Part shown: positions 6,594 to 21,500 of the stretch, in pieces
How positions within the stretch are numbered: position 1 is the first letter of the stretch
How the letters are laid out: every line of letters begins with the position of its first letter
NCBI RefSeq assembly: GCF_019649055.1
Contig: NW_026570335.1
Span: 124,001 to 188,000, forward strand
Origin: Paramacrobiotus metropolitanus
Taxonomy: Eukaryota; Tardigrada; Eutardigrada; Parachela; Macrobiotidae
DNA length: 64,000 nucleotides
Direction of reading: 5' to 3'
The notes under the pieces: generated by a model
The model's database searches: none
Seen by the model: the letters and a program-made list of their open reading frames with translations, nothing else
What the model was told of the DNA's origin: nothing
Program-made: the position numbers and the translations under genes

Positions 6594-9500
6594 GAACTGT
6601 TTGTAAGCCAGTCACGGTATGTACCGTGAGGTTGCTAATAGTGTGAATCTTTTGTAGCTGCCTAGAGCAACGTGGAATTACACCAAACGGTCGTATGGAT
6701 GATAACGGTGTAGCAAAAAATCGGATTACGTTCATACATGGGATTAGAAGGACGAATTGTTTTGCACGTCAACGGTAATTATCGTGAGATCAGAAACAGT
6801 TTGAACCGCTTTTAACTACCTAGAGCAACGTAGAATCGCACCGAACAATCGTATGGAAGAGGATGGTACAGCACAAAACCGGATTTTGTTCAAACATGTG
6901 ATTGCGAAAAGAATTGTTCAGTGGCGCCAACGGATGTATATCGCGTGCTTGCAAATGATGTGTCCAGTTGGTGGCCAGCTAGGCCAGCACGAAACAGCTC
7001 CATTCTTCATGATGGAATGTTCTAGAACTGACCAGCTAATATCCATGGAAATATATGACCGTTATTGTATGATATCATATTCAAGCCCGCTTATCTACGG
7101 TCGTAGATTGAATTGCTTACTTTTGTTACTCAAATTAAGCCAAATAAATTTTCAGTCATTTCATTCGATTTAACTTTTCAGCCTTTTTACCAGATTTTTA
7201 AAGGCTATAGTCAGGTTTTTTTCAAAAAAATGACTTTTTTTAAAAGTTGTTCAGATGACCACTATTTTGCTGAGCGAGTGAAATCTCGAAAGACTGAACC
7301 GAGTTCTTTATAGTTTTGAATCGATGGCAGTGGCAAAACTGTCTGTCCAAAAATCAGTTACGTTAATACGGATTTCAGCTTATGATAACAGACAGAACTG
7401 TTTGTAAGCCAGTCACGGTATGTACCGTGAGGTTGCTAATAGTGTGAATCTTTTGTAGCTGCCTAGAGCAACGTGGAATTACACCAAACGGTCGTATGGA
7501 TGATAACGGTGTAGCAAAAAATCGGATTACGTTCATACATGGGATTAGAAGGACGAATTGTTTTGCACGTCAACGGTAATTATCGTGAGATCAGAAACAG
7601 TTTGAACCGCTTTTAACTACCTAGAGCAACGTAGAATCGCACCGAACAATCGTATGGAAGAGGATGGTACAGCACAAAACCGGATTTTGTTCAAACATGT
7701 GATTGCGAAAAAGAATTGTTCAGTGGCGCCAACGGATGTATATCGCGTGCTTGCAAATGATGTGTCCAGTTGGTGGCCAGCTAGGCCAGCACGAAACAGC
7801 TCCATTCTTCATGATGGAATGTTCTAGAACTGACCAGCTAATATCCATGGAAATATATGACCGTTATTGTATGATATCATATTCAAGCCCGCTTATCTAC
7901 GGTCGTAGATTGAATTGCTTACTTTTGTTACTCAAATTAAGCCAAATAAATTTTCAGTCATTTCATTCGATTTAACTTTTCAGCCTTTTTACCAGATTTT
8001 TAAAGGCTATAGTCAGGTTTTTTTCAAAAAATGACTTTTTTTAAAAGTTGTTCAGATGACCACTATTTTGCTGAGCGAGTGAAATCTCGAAAGACTGAAC
8101 CGAGTTCTTTATAGTTTTGAATCGATGGCAGTGGCAAAACTGTCTGTCCAAAAATCAGTTACGTTAATACGGATTTCAGCTTATGATAACAGACAGAACT
8201 GTTTGTAAGCCAGTCACGGTATGTACCGTGAGGTTGCTAATAGTGTGAATCTTTTGTAGCTGCCTAGAGCAACGTGGAATTACACCAAACGGTCGTATGG
8301 ATGATAACGGTGTAGCAAAAAATCGGATTACGTTCATACATGGGATTAGAAGGACGAATTGTTTTGCACGTCAACGGTAATTATCGTGAGATCAGAAACA
8401 GTTTGAACCGCTTTTAACTACCTAGAGCAACGTAGAATCGCACCGAACAATCGTATGGAAGAGGATGGTACAGCACAAAACCGGATTTTGTTCAAACATG
8501 TGATTGCGAAAAGAATTGTTCAGTGGCGCCAACGGATGTATATCGCGTGCTTGCAAATGATGTGTCCAGTTGGTGGCCAGCTAGGCCAGCACGAAACAGC
8601 TCCATTCTTCATGATGGAATGTTCTAGAACTGACCAGCTAATATCCATGGAAATATATGACCGTTATTGTATGATATCATATTCAAGCCCGCTTATCTAC
8701 GGTCGTAGATTGAATTGCTTACTTTTGTTACTCAAATTAAGCCAAATAAATTTTCAGTCATTTCATTCGATTTAACTTTTCAGCCTTTTTACCAGATTTT
8801 TAAAGGCTATAGTCAGGTTTTTTTCAAAAAATGACTTTTTTTAAAAGTTGTTCAGATGACCACTATTTTGCTGAGCGAGTGAAATCTCGAAAGACTGAAC
8901 CGAGTTCTTTATAGTTTTGAATCGATGGCAGTGGCAAAACTGTCTGTCCAAAAATCAGTTACGTTAATACGGATTTCAGCTTATGATAACAGACAGAACT
9001 GTTTGTAAGCCAGTCACGGTATGTACCGTGAGGTTGCTAATAGTGTGAATCTTTTGTAGCTGCCTAGAGCAACGTGGAATTACACCAAACGGTCGTATGG
9101 ATGATAACGGTGTAGCAAAAAATCGGATTACGTTCATACATGGGATTAGAAGGACGAATTGTTTTGCACGTCAACGGTAATTATCGTGAGATCAGAAACA
9201 GTTTGAACCGCTTTTAACTACCTAGAGCAACGTAGAATCGCACCGAACAATCGTATGGAAGAGGATGGTACAGCACAAAACCGGATTTTGTTCAAACATG
9301 TGATTGCGAAAAGAATTGTTCAGTGGCGCCAACGGATGTATATCGCGTGCTTGCAAATGATGTGTCCAGTTGGTGGCCAGCTAGGCCAGCACGAAACAGC
9401 TCCATTCTTCATGATGGAATGTTCTAGAACTGACCAGCTAATATCCATGGAAATATATGACCGTTATTGTATGATATCATATTCAAGCCCGCTTATCTAC

Positions 9501-12500
9501 GGTCGTAGATTGAATTGCTTACTTTTGTTACTCAAATTAAGCCAAATAAATTTTCAGTCATTTCATTCGATTTAACTTTTCAGCCTTTTTACCAGATTTT
9601 TAAAGGCTATAGTCAGGTTTTTTCAAAAAATGACTTTTTTTAAAAGTTGTTCAGATGACCACTATTTTGCTGAGCGAGTGAAATCTCGAAAGACTGAACC
9701 GAGTTCTTTATAGTTTTGAATCGATGGCAGTGGCAAAACTGTCTGTCCAAAAATCAGTTACGTTAATACGGATTTCAGCTTATGATAACAGACAGAACTG
9801 TTTGTAAGCCAGTCACGGTATGTACCGTGAGGTTGCTAATAGTGTGAATCTTTTGTAGCTGCCTAGAGCAACGTGGAATTACACCAAACGGTCGTATGGA
9901 TGATAACGGTGTAGCAAAAAATCGGATTACGTTCATACATGGGATTAGAAGGACGAATTGTTTTGCACGTCAACGGTAATTATCGTGAGATCAGAAACAG
10001 TTTGAACCGCTTTTAACTACCTAGAGCAACGTAGAATCGCACCGAACAATCGTATGGAAGAGGATGGTACAGCACAAAACCGGATTTTGTTCAAACATGT
10101 GATTGCGAAAAGAATTGTTCAGTGGCGCCAACGGATGTATATCGCGTGCTTGCAAATGATGTGTCCAGTTGGTGGCCAGCTAGGCCAGCACGAAACAGCT
10201 CCATTCTTCATGATGGAATGTTCTAGAACTGACCAGCTAATATCCATGGAAATATATGACCGTTATTGTATGATATCATATTCAAGCCCGCTTATCTACG
10301 GTCGTAGATTGAATTGCTTACTTTTGTTACTCAAATTAAGCCAAATAAATTTTCAGTCATTTCATTCGATTTAACTTTTCAGCCTTTTTACCAGATTTTT
10401 AAAGGCTATAGTCAGGTTTTTTTCAAAAAATGACTTTTTTTAAAAGTTGTTCAGATGACCACTATTTTGCTGAGCGAGTGAAATCTCGAAAGACTGAACC
10501 GAGTTCTTTATAGTTTTGAATCGATGGCAGTGGCAAAACTGTCTGTCCAAAAATCAGTTACGTTAATACGGATTTCAGCTTATGATAACAGACAGAACTG
10601 TTTGTAAGCCAGTCACGGTATGTACCGTGAGGTTGCTAATAGTGTGAATCTTTTGTAGCTGCCTAGAGCAACGTGGAATTACACCAAACGGTCGTATGGA
10701 TGATAACGGTGTAGCAAAAAATCGGATTACGTTCATACATGGGATTAGAAGGACGAATTGTTTTGCACGTCAACGGTAATTATCGTGAGATCAGAAACAG
10801 TTTGAACCGCTTTTAACTACCTAGAGCAACGTAGAATCGCACCGAACAATCGTATGGAAGAGGATGGTACAGCACAAAACCGGATTTTGTTCAAACATGT
10901 GATTGCGAAAAGAATTGTTCAGTGGCGCCAACGGATGTATATCGCGTGCTTGCAAATGATGTGTCCAGTTGGTGGCCAGCTAGGCCAGCACGAAACAGCT
11001 CCATTCTTCATGATGGAATGTTCTAGAACTGACCAGCTAATATCCATGGAAATATATGACCGTTATTGTATGATATCATATTCAAGCCCGCTTATCTACG
11101 GTCGTAGATTGAATTGCTTACTTTTGTTACTCAAATTAAGCCAAATAAATTTTCAGTCATTTCATTCGATTTAACTTTTCAGCCTTTTTACCAGATTTTT
11201 AAAGGCTATAGTCAGGTTTTTTTCAAAAAATGACTTTTTTTAAAAGTTGTTCAGATGACCACTATTTTGCTGAGCGAGTGAAATCTCGAAAGACTGAACC
11301 GAGTTCTTTATAGTTTTGAATCGATGGCAGTGGCAAAACTGTCTGTCCAAAAATCAGTTACGTTAATACGGATTTCAGCTTATGATAACAGACAGAACTG
11401 TTTGTAAGCCAGTCACGGTATGTACCGTGAGGTTGCTAATAGTGTGAATCTTTTGTAGCTGCCTAGAGCAACGTGGAATTACACCAAACGGTCGTATGGA
11501 TGATAACGGTGTAGCAAAAAATCGGATTACGTTCATACATGGGATTAGAAGGACGAATTGTTTTGCACGTCAACGGTAATTATCGTGAGATCAGAAACAG
11601 TTTGAACCGCTTTTAACTACCTAGAGCAACGTAGAATCGCACCGAACAATCGTATGGAAGAGGATGGTACAGCACAAAACCGGATTTTGTTCAAACATGT
11701 GATTGCGAAAAGAATTGTTCAGTGGCGCCAACGGATGTATATCGCGTGCTTGCAAATGATGTGTCCAGTTGGTGGCCAGCTAGGCCAGCACGAAACAGCT
11801 CCATTCTTCATGATGGAATGTTCTAGAACTGACCAGCTAATATCCATGGAAATATATGACCGTTATTGTATGATATCATATTCAAGCCCGCTTATCTACG
11901 GTCGTAGATTGAATTGCTTACTTTTGTTACTCAAATTAAGCCAAATAAATTTTCAGTCATTTCATTCGATTTAACTTTTCAGCCTTTTTACCAGATTTTT
12001 AAAGGCTATAGTCAGGTTTTTTTCAAAAAATGACTTTTTTTAAAAGTTGTTCAGATGACCACTATTTTGCTGAGCGAGTGAAATCTCGAAAGACTGAACC
12101 GAGTTCTTTATAGTTTTGAATCGATGGCAGTGGCAAAACTGTCTGTCCAAAAATCAGTTACGTTAATACGGATTTCAGCTTATGATAACAGACAGAACTG
12201 TTTGTAAGCCAGTCACGGTATGTACCGTGAGGTTGCTAATAGTGTGAATCTTTTGTAGCTGCCTAGAGCAACGTGGAATTACACCAAACGGTCGTATGGA
12301 TGATAACGGTGTAGCAAAAAATCGGATTACGTTCATACATGGGATTAGAAGGACGAATTGTTTTGCACGTCAACGGTAATTATCGTGAGATCAGAAACAG
12401 TTTGAACCGCTTTTAACTACCTAGAGCAACGTAGAATCGCACCGAACAATCGTATGGAAGAGGATGGTACAGCACAAAACCGGATTTTGTTCAAACATGT

Positions 12501-15500
12501 GATTGCGAAAAGAATTGTTCAGTGGCGCCAACGGATGTATATCGCGTGCTTGCAAATGATGTGTCCAGTTGGTGGCCAGCTAGGCCAGCACGAAACAGCT
12601 CCATTCTTCATGATGGAATGTTCTAGAACTGACCAGCTAATATCCATGGAAATATATGACCGTTATTGTATGATATCATATTCAAGCCCGCTTATCTACG
12701 GTCGTAGATTGAATTGCTTACTTTTGTTACTCAAATTAAGCCAAATAAATTTTCAGTCATTTCATTCGATTTAACTTTTCAGCCTTTTTACCAGATTTTT
12801 AAAGGCTATAGTCAGGTTTTTTTCAAAAAATGACTTTTTTTAAAAGTTGTTCAGATGACCACTATTTTGCTGAGCGAGTGAAATCTCGAAAGACTGAACC
12901 GAGTTCTTTATAGTTTTGAATCGATGGCAGTGGCAAAACTGTCTGTCCAAAAATCAGTTACGTTAATACGGATTTCAGCTTATGATAACAGACAGAACTG
13001 TTTGTAAGCCAGTCACGGTATGTACCGTGAGGTTGCTAATAGTGTGAATCTTTTGTAGCTGCCTAGAGCAACGTGGAATTACACCAAACGGTCGTATGGA
13101 TGATAACGGTGTAGCAAAAAATCGGATTACGTTCATACATGGGATTAGAAGGACGAATTGTTTTGCACGTCAACGGTAATTATCGTGAGATCAGAAACAG
13201 TTTGAACCGCTTTTAACTACCTAGAGCAACGTAGAATCGCACCGAACAATCGTATGGAAGAGGATGGTACAGCACAAAACCGGATTTTGTTCAAACATGT
13301 GATTGCGAAAAGAATTGTTCAGTGGCGCCAACGGATGTATATCGCGTGCTTGCAAATGATGTGTCCAGTTGGTGGCCAGCTAGGCCAGCACGAAACAGCT
13401 CCATTCTTCATGATGGAATGTTCTAGAACTGACCAGCTAATATCCATGGAAATATATGACCGTTATTGTATGATATCATATTCAAGCCCGCTTATCTACG
13501 GTCGTAGATTGAATTGCTTACTTTTGTTACTCAAATTAAGCCAAATAAATTTTCAGTCATTTCATTCGATTTAACTTTTCAGCCTTTTTACCAGATTTTT
13601 AAAGGCTATAGTCAGGTTTTTTTCAAAAAAATGACTTTTTTTAAAAGTTGTTCAGATGACCACTATTTTGCTGAGCGAGTGAAATCTCGAAAGACTGAAC
13701 CGAGTTCTTTATAGTTTTGAATCGATGGCAGTGGCAAAACTGTCTGTCCAAAAATCAGTTACGTTAATACGGATTTCAGCTTATGATAACAGACAGAACT
13801 GTTTGTAAGCCAGTCACGGTATGTACCGTGAGGTTGCTAATAGTGTGAATCTTTTGTAGCTGCCTAGAGCAACGTGGAATTACACCAAACGGTCGTATGG
13901 ATGATAACGGTGTAGCAAAAAATCGGATTACGTTCATACATGGGATTAGAAGGACGAATTGTTTTGCACGTCAACGGTAATTATCGTGAGATCAGAAACA
14001 GTTTGAACCGCTTTTAACTACCTAGAGCAACGTAGAATCGCACCGAACAATCGTATGGAAGAGGATGGTACAGCACAAAACCGGATTTTGTTCAAACATG
14101 TGATTGCGAAAAGAATTGTTCAGTGGCGCCAACGGATGTATATCGCGTGCTTGCAAATGATGTGTCCAGTTGGTGGCCAGCTAGGCCAGCACGAAACAGC
14201 TCCATTCTTCATGATGGAATGTTCTAGAACTGACCAGCTAATATCCATGGAAATATATGACCGTTATTGTATGATATCATATTCAAGCCCGCTTATCTAC
14301 GGTCGTAGATTGAATTGCTTACTTTTGTTACTCAAATTAAGCCAAATAAATTTTCAGTCATTTCATTCGATTTAACTTTTCAGCCTTTTTACCAGATTTT
14401 TAAAGGCTATAGTCAGGTTTTTTTCAAAAAAATGACTTTTTTTAAAAGTTGTTCAGATGACCACTATTTTGCTGAGCGAGTGAAATCTCGAAAGACTGAA
14501 CCGAGTTCTTTATAGTTTTGAATCGATGGCAGTGGCAAAACTGTCTGTCCAAAAATCAGTTACGTTAATACGGATTTCAGCTTATGATAACAGACAGAAC
14601 TGTTTGTAAGCCAGTCACGGTATGTACCGTGAGGTTGCTAATAGTGTGAATCTTTTGTAGCTGCCTAGAGCAACGTGGAATTACACCAAACGGTCGTATG
14701 GATGATAACGGTGTAGCAAAAAATCGGATTACGTTCATACATGGGATTAGAAGGACGAATTGTTTTGCACGTCAACGGTAATTATCGTGAGATCAGAAAC
14801 AGTTTGAACCGCTTTTAACTACCTAGAGCAACGTAGAATCGCACCGAACAATCGTATGGAAGAGGATGGTACAGCACAAAACCGGATTTTGTTCAAACAT
14901 GTGATTGCGAAAAAGAATTGTTCAGTGGCGCCAACGGATGTATATCGCGTGCTTGCAAATGATGTGTCCAGTTGGTGGCCAGCTAGGCCAGCACGAAACA
15001 GCTCCATTCTTCATGATGGAATGTTCTAGAACTGACCAGCTAATATCCATGGAAATATATGACCGTTATTGTATGATATCATATTCAAGCCCGCTTATCT
15101 ACGGTCGTAGATTGAATTGCTTACTTTTGTTACTCAAATTAAGCCAAATAAATTTTCAGTCATTTCATTCGATTTAACTTTTCAGCCTTTTTACCAGATT
15201 TTTAAAGGCTATAGTCAGGTTTTTTTCAAAAAAATGACTTTTTTTAAAAGTTGTTCAGATGACCACTATTTTGCTGAGCGAGTGAAATCTCGAAAGACTG
15301 AACCGAGTTCTTTATAGTTTTGAATCGATGGCAGTGGCAAAACTGTCTGTCCAAAAATCAGTTACGTTAATACGGATTTCAGCTTATGATAACAGACAGA
15401 ACTGTTTGTAAGCCAGTCACGGTATGTACCGTGAGGTTGCTAATAGTGTGAATCTTTTGTAGCTGCCTAGAGCAACGTGGAATTACACCAAACGGTCGTA

Positions 15501-18500
15501 TGGATGATAACGGTGTAGCAAAAAATCGGATTACGTTCATACATGGGATTAGAAGGACGAATTGTTTTGCACGTCAACGGTAATTATCGTGAGATCAGAA
15601 ACAGTTTGAACCGCTTTTAACTACCTAGAGCAACGTAGAATCGCACCGAACAATCGTATGGAAGAGGATGGTACAGCACAAAACCGGATTTTGTTCAAAC
15701 ATGTGATTGCGAAAAGAATTGTTCAGTGGCGCCAACGGATGTATATCGCGTGCTTGCAAATGATGTGTCCAGTTGGTGGCCAGCTAGGCCAGCACGAAAC
15801 AGCTCCATTCTTCATGATGGAATGTTCTAGAACTGACCAGCTAATATCCATGGAAATATATGACCGTTATTGTATGATATCATATTCAAGCCCGCTTATC
15901 TACGGTCGTAGATTGAATTGCTTACTTTTGTTACTCAAATTAAGCCAAATAAATTTTCAGTCATTTCATTCGATTTAACTTTTCAGCCTTTTTACCAGAT
16001 TTTTAAAGGCTATAGTCAGGTTTTTTTCAAAAAATGACTTTTTTTAAAAGTTGTTCAGATGACCACTATTTTGCTGAGCGAGTGAAATCTCGAAAGACTG
16101 AACCGAGTTCTTTATAGTTTTGAATCGATGGCAGTGGCAAAACTGTCTGTCCAAAAATCAGTTACGTTAATACGGATTTCAGCTTATGATAACAGACAGA
16201 ACTGTTTGTAAGCCAGTCACGGTATGTACCGTGAGGTTGCTAATAGTGTGAATCTTTTGTAGCTGCCTAGAGCAACGTGGAATTACACCAAACGGTCGTA
16301 TGGATGATAACGGTGTAGCAAAAAATCGGATTACGTTCATACATGGGATTAGAAGGACGAATTGTTTTGCACGTCAACGGTAATTATCGTGAGATCAGAA
16401 ACAGTTTGAACCGCTTTTAACTACCTAGAGCAACGTAGAATCGCACCGAACAATCGTATGGAAGAGGATGGTACAGCACAAAACCGGATTTTGTTCAAAC
16501 ATGTGATTGCGAAAAGAATTGTTCAGTGGCGCCAACGGATGTATATCGCGTGCTTGCAAATGATGTGTCCAGTTGGTGGCCAGCTAGGCCAGCACGAAAC
16601 AGCTCCATTCTTCATGATGGAATGTTCTAGAACTGACCAGCTAATATCCATGGAAATATATGACCGTTATTGTATGATATCATATTCAAGCCCGCTTATC
16701 TACGGTCGTAGATTGAATTGCTTACTTTTGTTACTCAAATTAAGCCAAATAAATTTTCAGTCATTTCATTCGATTTAACTTTTCAGCCTTTTTACCAGAT
16801 TTTTAAAGGCTATAGTCAGGTTTTTTTCAAAAAATGACTTTTTTTAAAAGTTGTTCAGATGACCACTATTTTGCTGAGCGAGTGAAATCTCGAAAGACTG
16901 AACCGAGTTCTTTATAGTTTTGAATCGATGGCAGTGGCAAAACTGTCTGTCCAAAAATCAGTTACGTTAATACGGATTTCAGCTTATGATAACAGACAGA
17001 ACTGTTTGTAAGCCAGTCACGGTATGTACCGTGAGGTTGCTAATAGTGTGAATCTTTTGTAGCTGCCTAGAGCAACGTGGAATTACACCAAACGGTCGTA
17101 TGGATGATAACGGTGTAGCAAAAAATCGGATTACGTTCATACATGGGATTAGAAGGACGAATTGTTTTGCACGTCAACGGTAATTATCGTGAGATCAGAA
17201 ACAGTTTGAACCGCTTTTAACTACCTAGAGCAACGTAGAATCGCACCGAACAATCGTATGGAAGAGGATGGTACAGCACAAAACCGGATTTTGTTCAAAC
17301 ATGTGATTGCGAAAAGAATTGTTCAGTGGCGCCAACGGATGTATATCGCGTGCTTGCAAATGATGTGTCCAGTTGGTGGCCAGCTAGGCCAGCACGAAAC
17401 AGCTCCATTCTTCATGATGGAATGTTCTAGAACTGACCAGCTAATATCCATGGAAATATATGACCGTTATTGTATGATATCATATTCAAGCCCGCTTATC
17501 TACGGTCGTAGATTGAATTGCTTACTTTTGTTACTCAAATTAAGCCAAATAAATTTTCAGTCATTTCATTCGATTTAACTTTTCAGCCTTTTTACCAGAT
17601 TTTTAAAGGCTATAGTCAGGTTTTTTCAAAAAAATGACTTTTTTTAAAAGTTGTTCAGATGACCACTATTTTGCTGAGCGAGTGAAATCTCGAAAGACTG
17701 AACCGAGTTCTTTATAGTTTTGAATCGATGGCAGTGGCAAAACTGTCTGTCCAAAAGATCAGTTACGTTAATACGGATTTCAGCTTATGATAACAGACAG
17801 AACTGTTTGTAAGCCAGTCACGGTATGTACCGTGAGGTTGCTAATAGTGTGAATCTTTTGTAGCTGCCTAGAGCAACGTGGAATTACACCAAACGGTCGT
17901 ATGGATGATAACGGTGTAGCAAAAAATCGGATTACGTTCATACATGGGATTAGAAGGACGAATTGTTTTGCACGTCAACGGTAATTATCGTGAGATCAGA
18001 AACAGTTTGAACCGCTTTTAACTACCTAGAGCAACGTAGAATCGCACCGAACAATCGTATGGAAGAGGATGGTACAGCACAAAACCGGATTTTGTTCAAA
18101 CATGTGATTGCGAAAAGAATTGTTCAGTGGCGCCAACGGATGTATATCGCGTGCTTGCAAATGATGTGTCCAGTTGGTGGCCAGCTAGGCCAGCACGAAA
18201 CAGCTCCATTCTTCATGATGGAATGTTCTAGAACTGACCAGCTAATATCCATGGAAATATATGACCGTTATTGTATGATATCATATTCAAGCCCGCTTAT
18301 CTACGGTCGTAGATTGAATTGCTTACTTTTGTTACTCAAATTAAGCCAAATAAATTTTCAGTCATTTCATTCGATTTAACTTTTCAGCCTTTTTACCAGA
18401 TTTTTAAAGGCTATAGTCAGGTTTTTTTCAAAAAATGACTTTTTTTAAAAGTTGTTCAGATGACCACTATTTTGCTGAGCGAGTGAAATCTCGAAAGACT

Positions 18501-21500
18501 GAACCGAGTTCTTTATAGTTTTGAATCGATGGCAGTGGCAAAACTGTCTGTCCAAAAATCAGTTACGTTAATACGGATTTCAGCTTATGATAACAGACAG
18601 AACTGTTTGTAAGCCAGTCACGGTATGTACCGTGAGGTTGCTAATAGTGTGAATCTTTTGTAGCTGCCTAGAGCAACGTGGAATTACACCAAACGGTCGT
18701 ATGGATGATAACGGTGTAGCAAAAAATCGGATTACGTTCATACATGGGATTAGAAGGACGAATTGTTTTGCACGTCAACGGTAATTATCGTGAGATCAGA
18801 AACAGTTTGAACCGCTTTTAACTACCTAGAGCAACGTAGAATCGCACCGAACAATCGTATGGAAGAGGATGGTACAGCACAAAACCGGATTTTGTTCAAA
18901 CATGTGATTGCGAAAAAGAATTGTTCAGTGGCGCCAACGGATGTATATCGCGTGCTTGCAAATGATGTGTCCAGTTGGTGGCCAGCTAGGCCAGCACGAA
19001 ACAGCTCCATTCTTCATGATGGAATGTTCTAGAACTGACCAGCTAATATCCATGGAAATATATGACCGTTATTGTATGATATCATATTCAAGCCCGCTTA
19101 TCTACGGTCGTAGATTGAATTGCTTACTTTTGTTACTCAAATTAAGCCAAATAAATTTTCAGTCATTTCATTCGATTTAACTTTTCAGCCTTTTTACCAG
19201 ATTTTTAAAGGCTATAGTCAGGTTTTTTTCAAAAAAATGACTTTTTTTAAAAGTTGTTCAGATGACCACTATTTTGCTGAGCGAGTGAAATCTCGAAAGA
19301 CTGAACCGAGTTCTTTATAGTTTTGAATCGATGGCAGTGGCAAAACTGTCTGTCCAAAAGATCAGTTACGTTAATACGGATTTCAGCTTATGATAACAGA
19401 CAGAACTGTTTGTAAGCCAGTCACGGTATGTACCGTGAGGTTGCTAATAGTGTGAATCTTTTGTAGCTGCCTAGAGCAACGTGGAATTACACCAAACGGT
19501 CGTATGGATGATAACGGTGTAGCAAAAAATCGGATTACGTTCATACATGGGATTAGAAGGACGAATTGTTTTGCACGTCAACGGTAATTATCGTGAGATC
19601 AGAAACAGTTTGAACCGCTTTTAACTACCTAGAGCAACGTAGAATCGCACCGAACAATCGTATGGAAGAGGATGGTACAGCACAAAACCGGATTTTGTTC
19701 AAACATGTGATTGCGAAAAGAATTGTTCAGTGGCGCCAACGGATGTATATCGCGTGCTTGCAAATGATGTGTCCAGTTGGTGGCCAGCTAGGCCAGCACG
19801 AAACAGCTCCATTCTTCATGATGGAATGTTCTAGAACTGACCAGCTAATATCCATGGAAATATATGACCGTTATTGTATGATATCATATTCAAGCCCGCT
19901 TATCTACGGTCGTAGATTGAATTGCTTACTTTTGTTACTCAAATTAAGCCAAATAAATTTTCAGTCATTTCATTCGATTTAACTTTTCAGCCTTTTTACC
20001 AGATTTTTAAAGGCTATAGTCAGGTTTTTTTCAAAAAAATGACTTTTTTTAAAAGTTGTTCAGATGACCACTATTTTGCTGAGCGAGTGAAATCTCGAAA
20101 GACTGAACCGAGTTCTTTTATATTTTTGAATCGATGGCAGTGGCAAAACTGTCTGTCCAAAAGATCAGTTACGTTAATACGGATTTCAGCTTATGATAAC
20201 AGACAGAACTGTTTGTAAGCCAGTCACGGTATGTACCGTGAGGTTGCTAATAGTGTGAATCTTTTGTAGCTGCCTAGAGCAACGTGGAATTACACCAAAC
20301 GGTCGTATGGATGATAACGGTGTAGCAAAAAATCGGATTACGTTCATACATGGGATTAGAAGGACGAATTGTTTTGCACGTCAACGGTAATTATCGTGAG
20401 ATCAGAAACAGTTTGAACCGCTTTTAACTACCTAGAGCAACGTAGAATCGCACCGAACAATCGTATGGAAGAGGATGGTATAGCACAAAACCGGATTTTG
20501 TTCAAACATGTGATTGCGAAAAGAATTGTTCAGTGGCGCCAACGGATGTATATCGCGTGCTTGCAAATGATGTGTCCAGTTTGGTGGCCAGCTAGGCCAG
20601 CACGAAACAGCTCCATTCTTCATGATGGAATGTTCTAGAACTGACCAGCTAATATCCATGGAAATATATGACCGTTATTGTATGATATCATATTCAAGCC
20701 CGCTTATCTACGGTCGTAGATTGAATTGCTTACTTTTGTTACTCAAATTAAGCCAAATAAATTTTCAGTCATTTCATTCGATTTAACTTTTCAGCCTTTT
20801 TACCAGATTTTTAAAGGCTATAGTCAGGTTTTTTTCAAAAAATGACTTTTTTTAAAAGTTGTTCAGATGACCACTATTTTGCTGAGCGAGTGAAATCTCG
20901 AAAGACTGAACCGAGTTCTTTTATATTTTTGAATCGATGGCAGTGGCAAAACTGTCTGTCCAAAAGATCAGTTACGTTAATACGGATTTCAGCTTATGAT
21001 AACAGACAGAACTGTTTGTAAGCCAGTCACGGTATGTACCGTGAGGTTGCTAATAGTGTGAATCTTTTGTAGCTGCCTAGAGCAACGTGGAATTACACCA
21101 AACGGTCGTATGGATGATAACGGTGTAGCAAAAAATCGGATTACGTTCATACATGGGATTAGAAGGACGAATTGTTTTGCACGTCAACGGTAATTATCGT
21201 GAGATCAGAAACAGTTTGAACCGCTTTTAACTACCTAGAGCAACGTAGAATCGCACCGAACAATCGTATGGAAGAGGATGGTACAGCACAAAACCGGATT
21301 TTGTTCAAACATGTGATTGCGAAAAGAATTGTTCAGTGGCGCCAACGGATGTATATCGCGTGCTTGCAAATGATGTGTCCAGTTTGGTGGCCAGCTAGGC
21401 CAGCACGAAACAGCTCCATTCTTCATGATGGAATGTTCTAGAACTGACCAGCTAATATCCATGGAAATATATGACCGTTATTGTATGATATCATATTCAA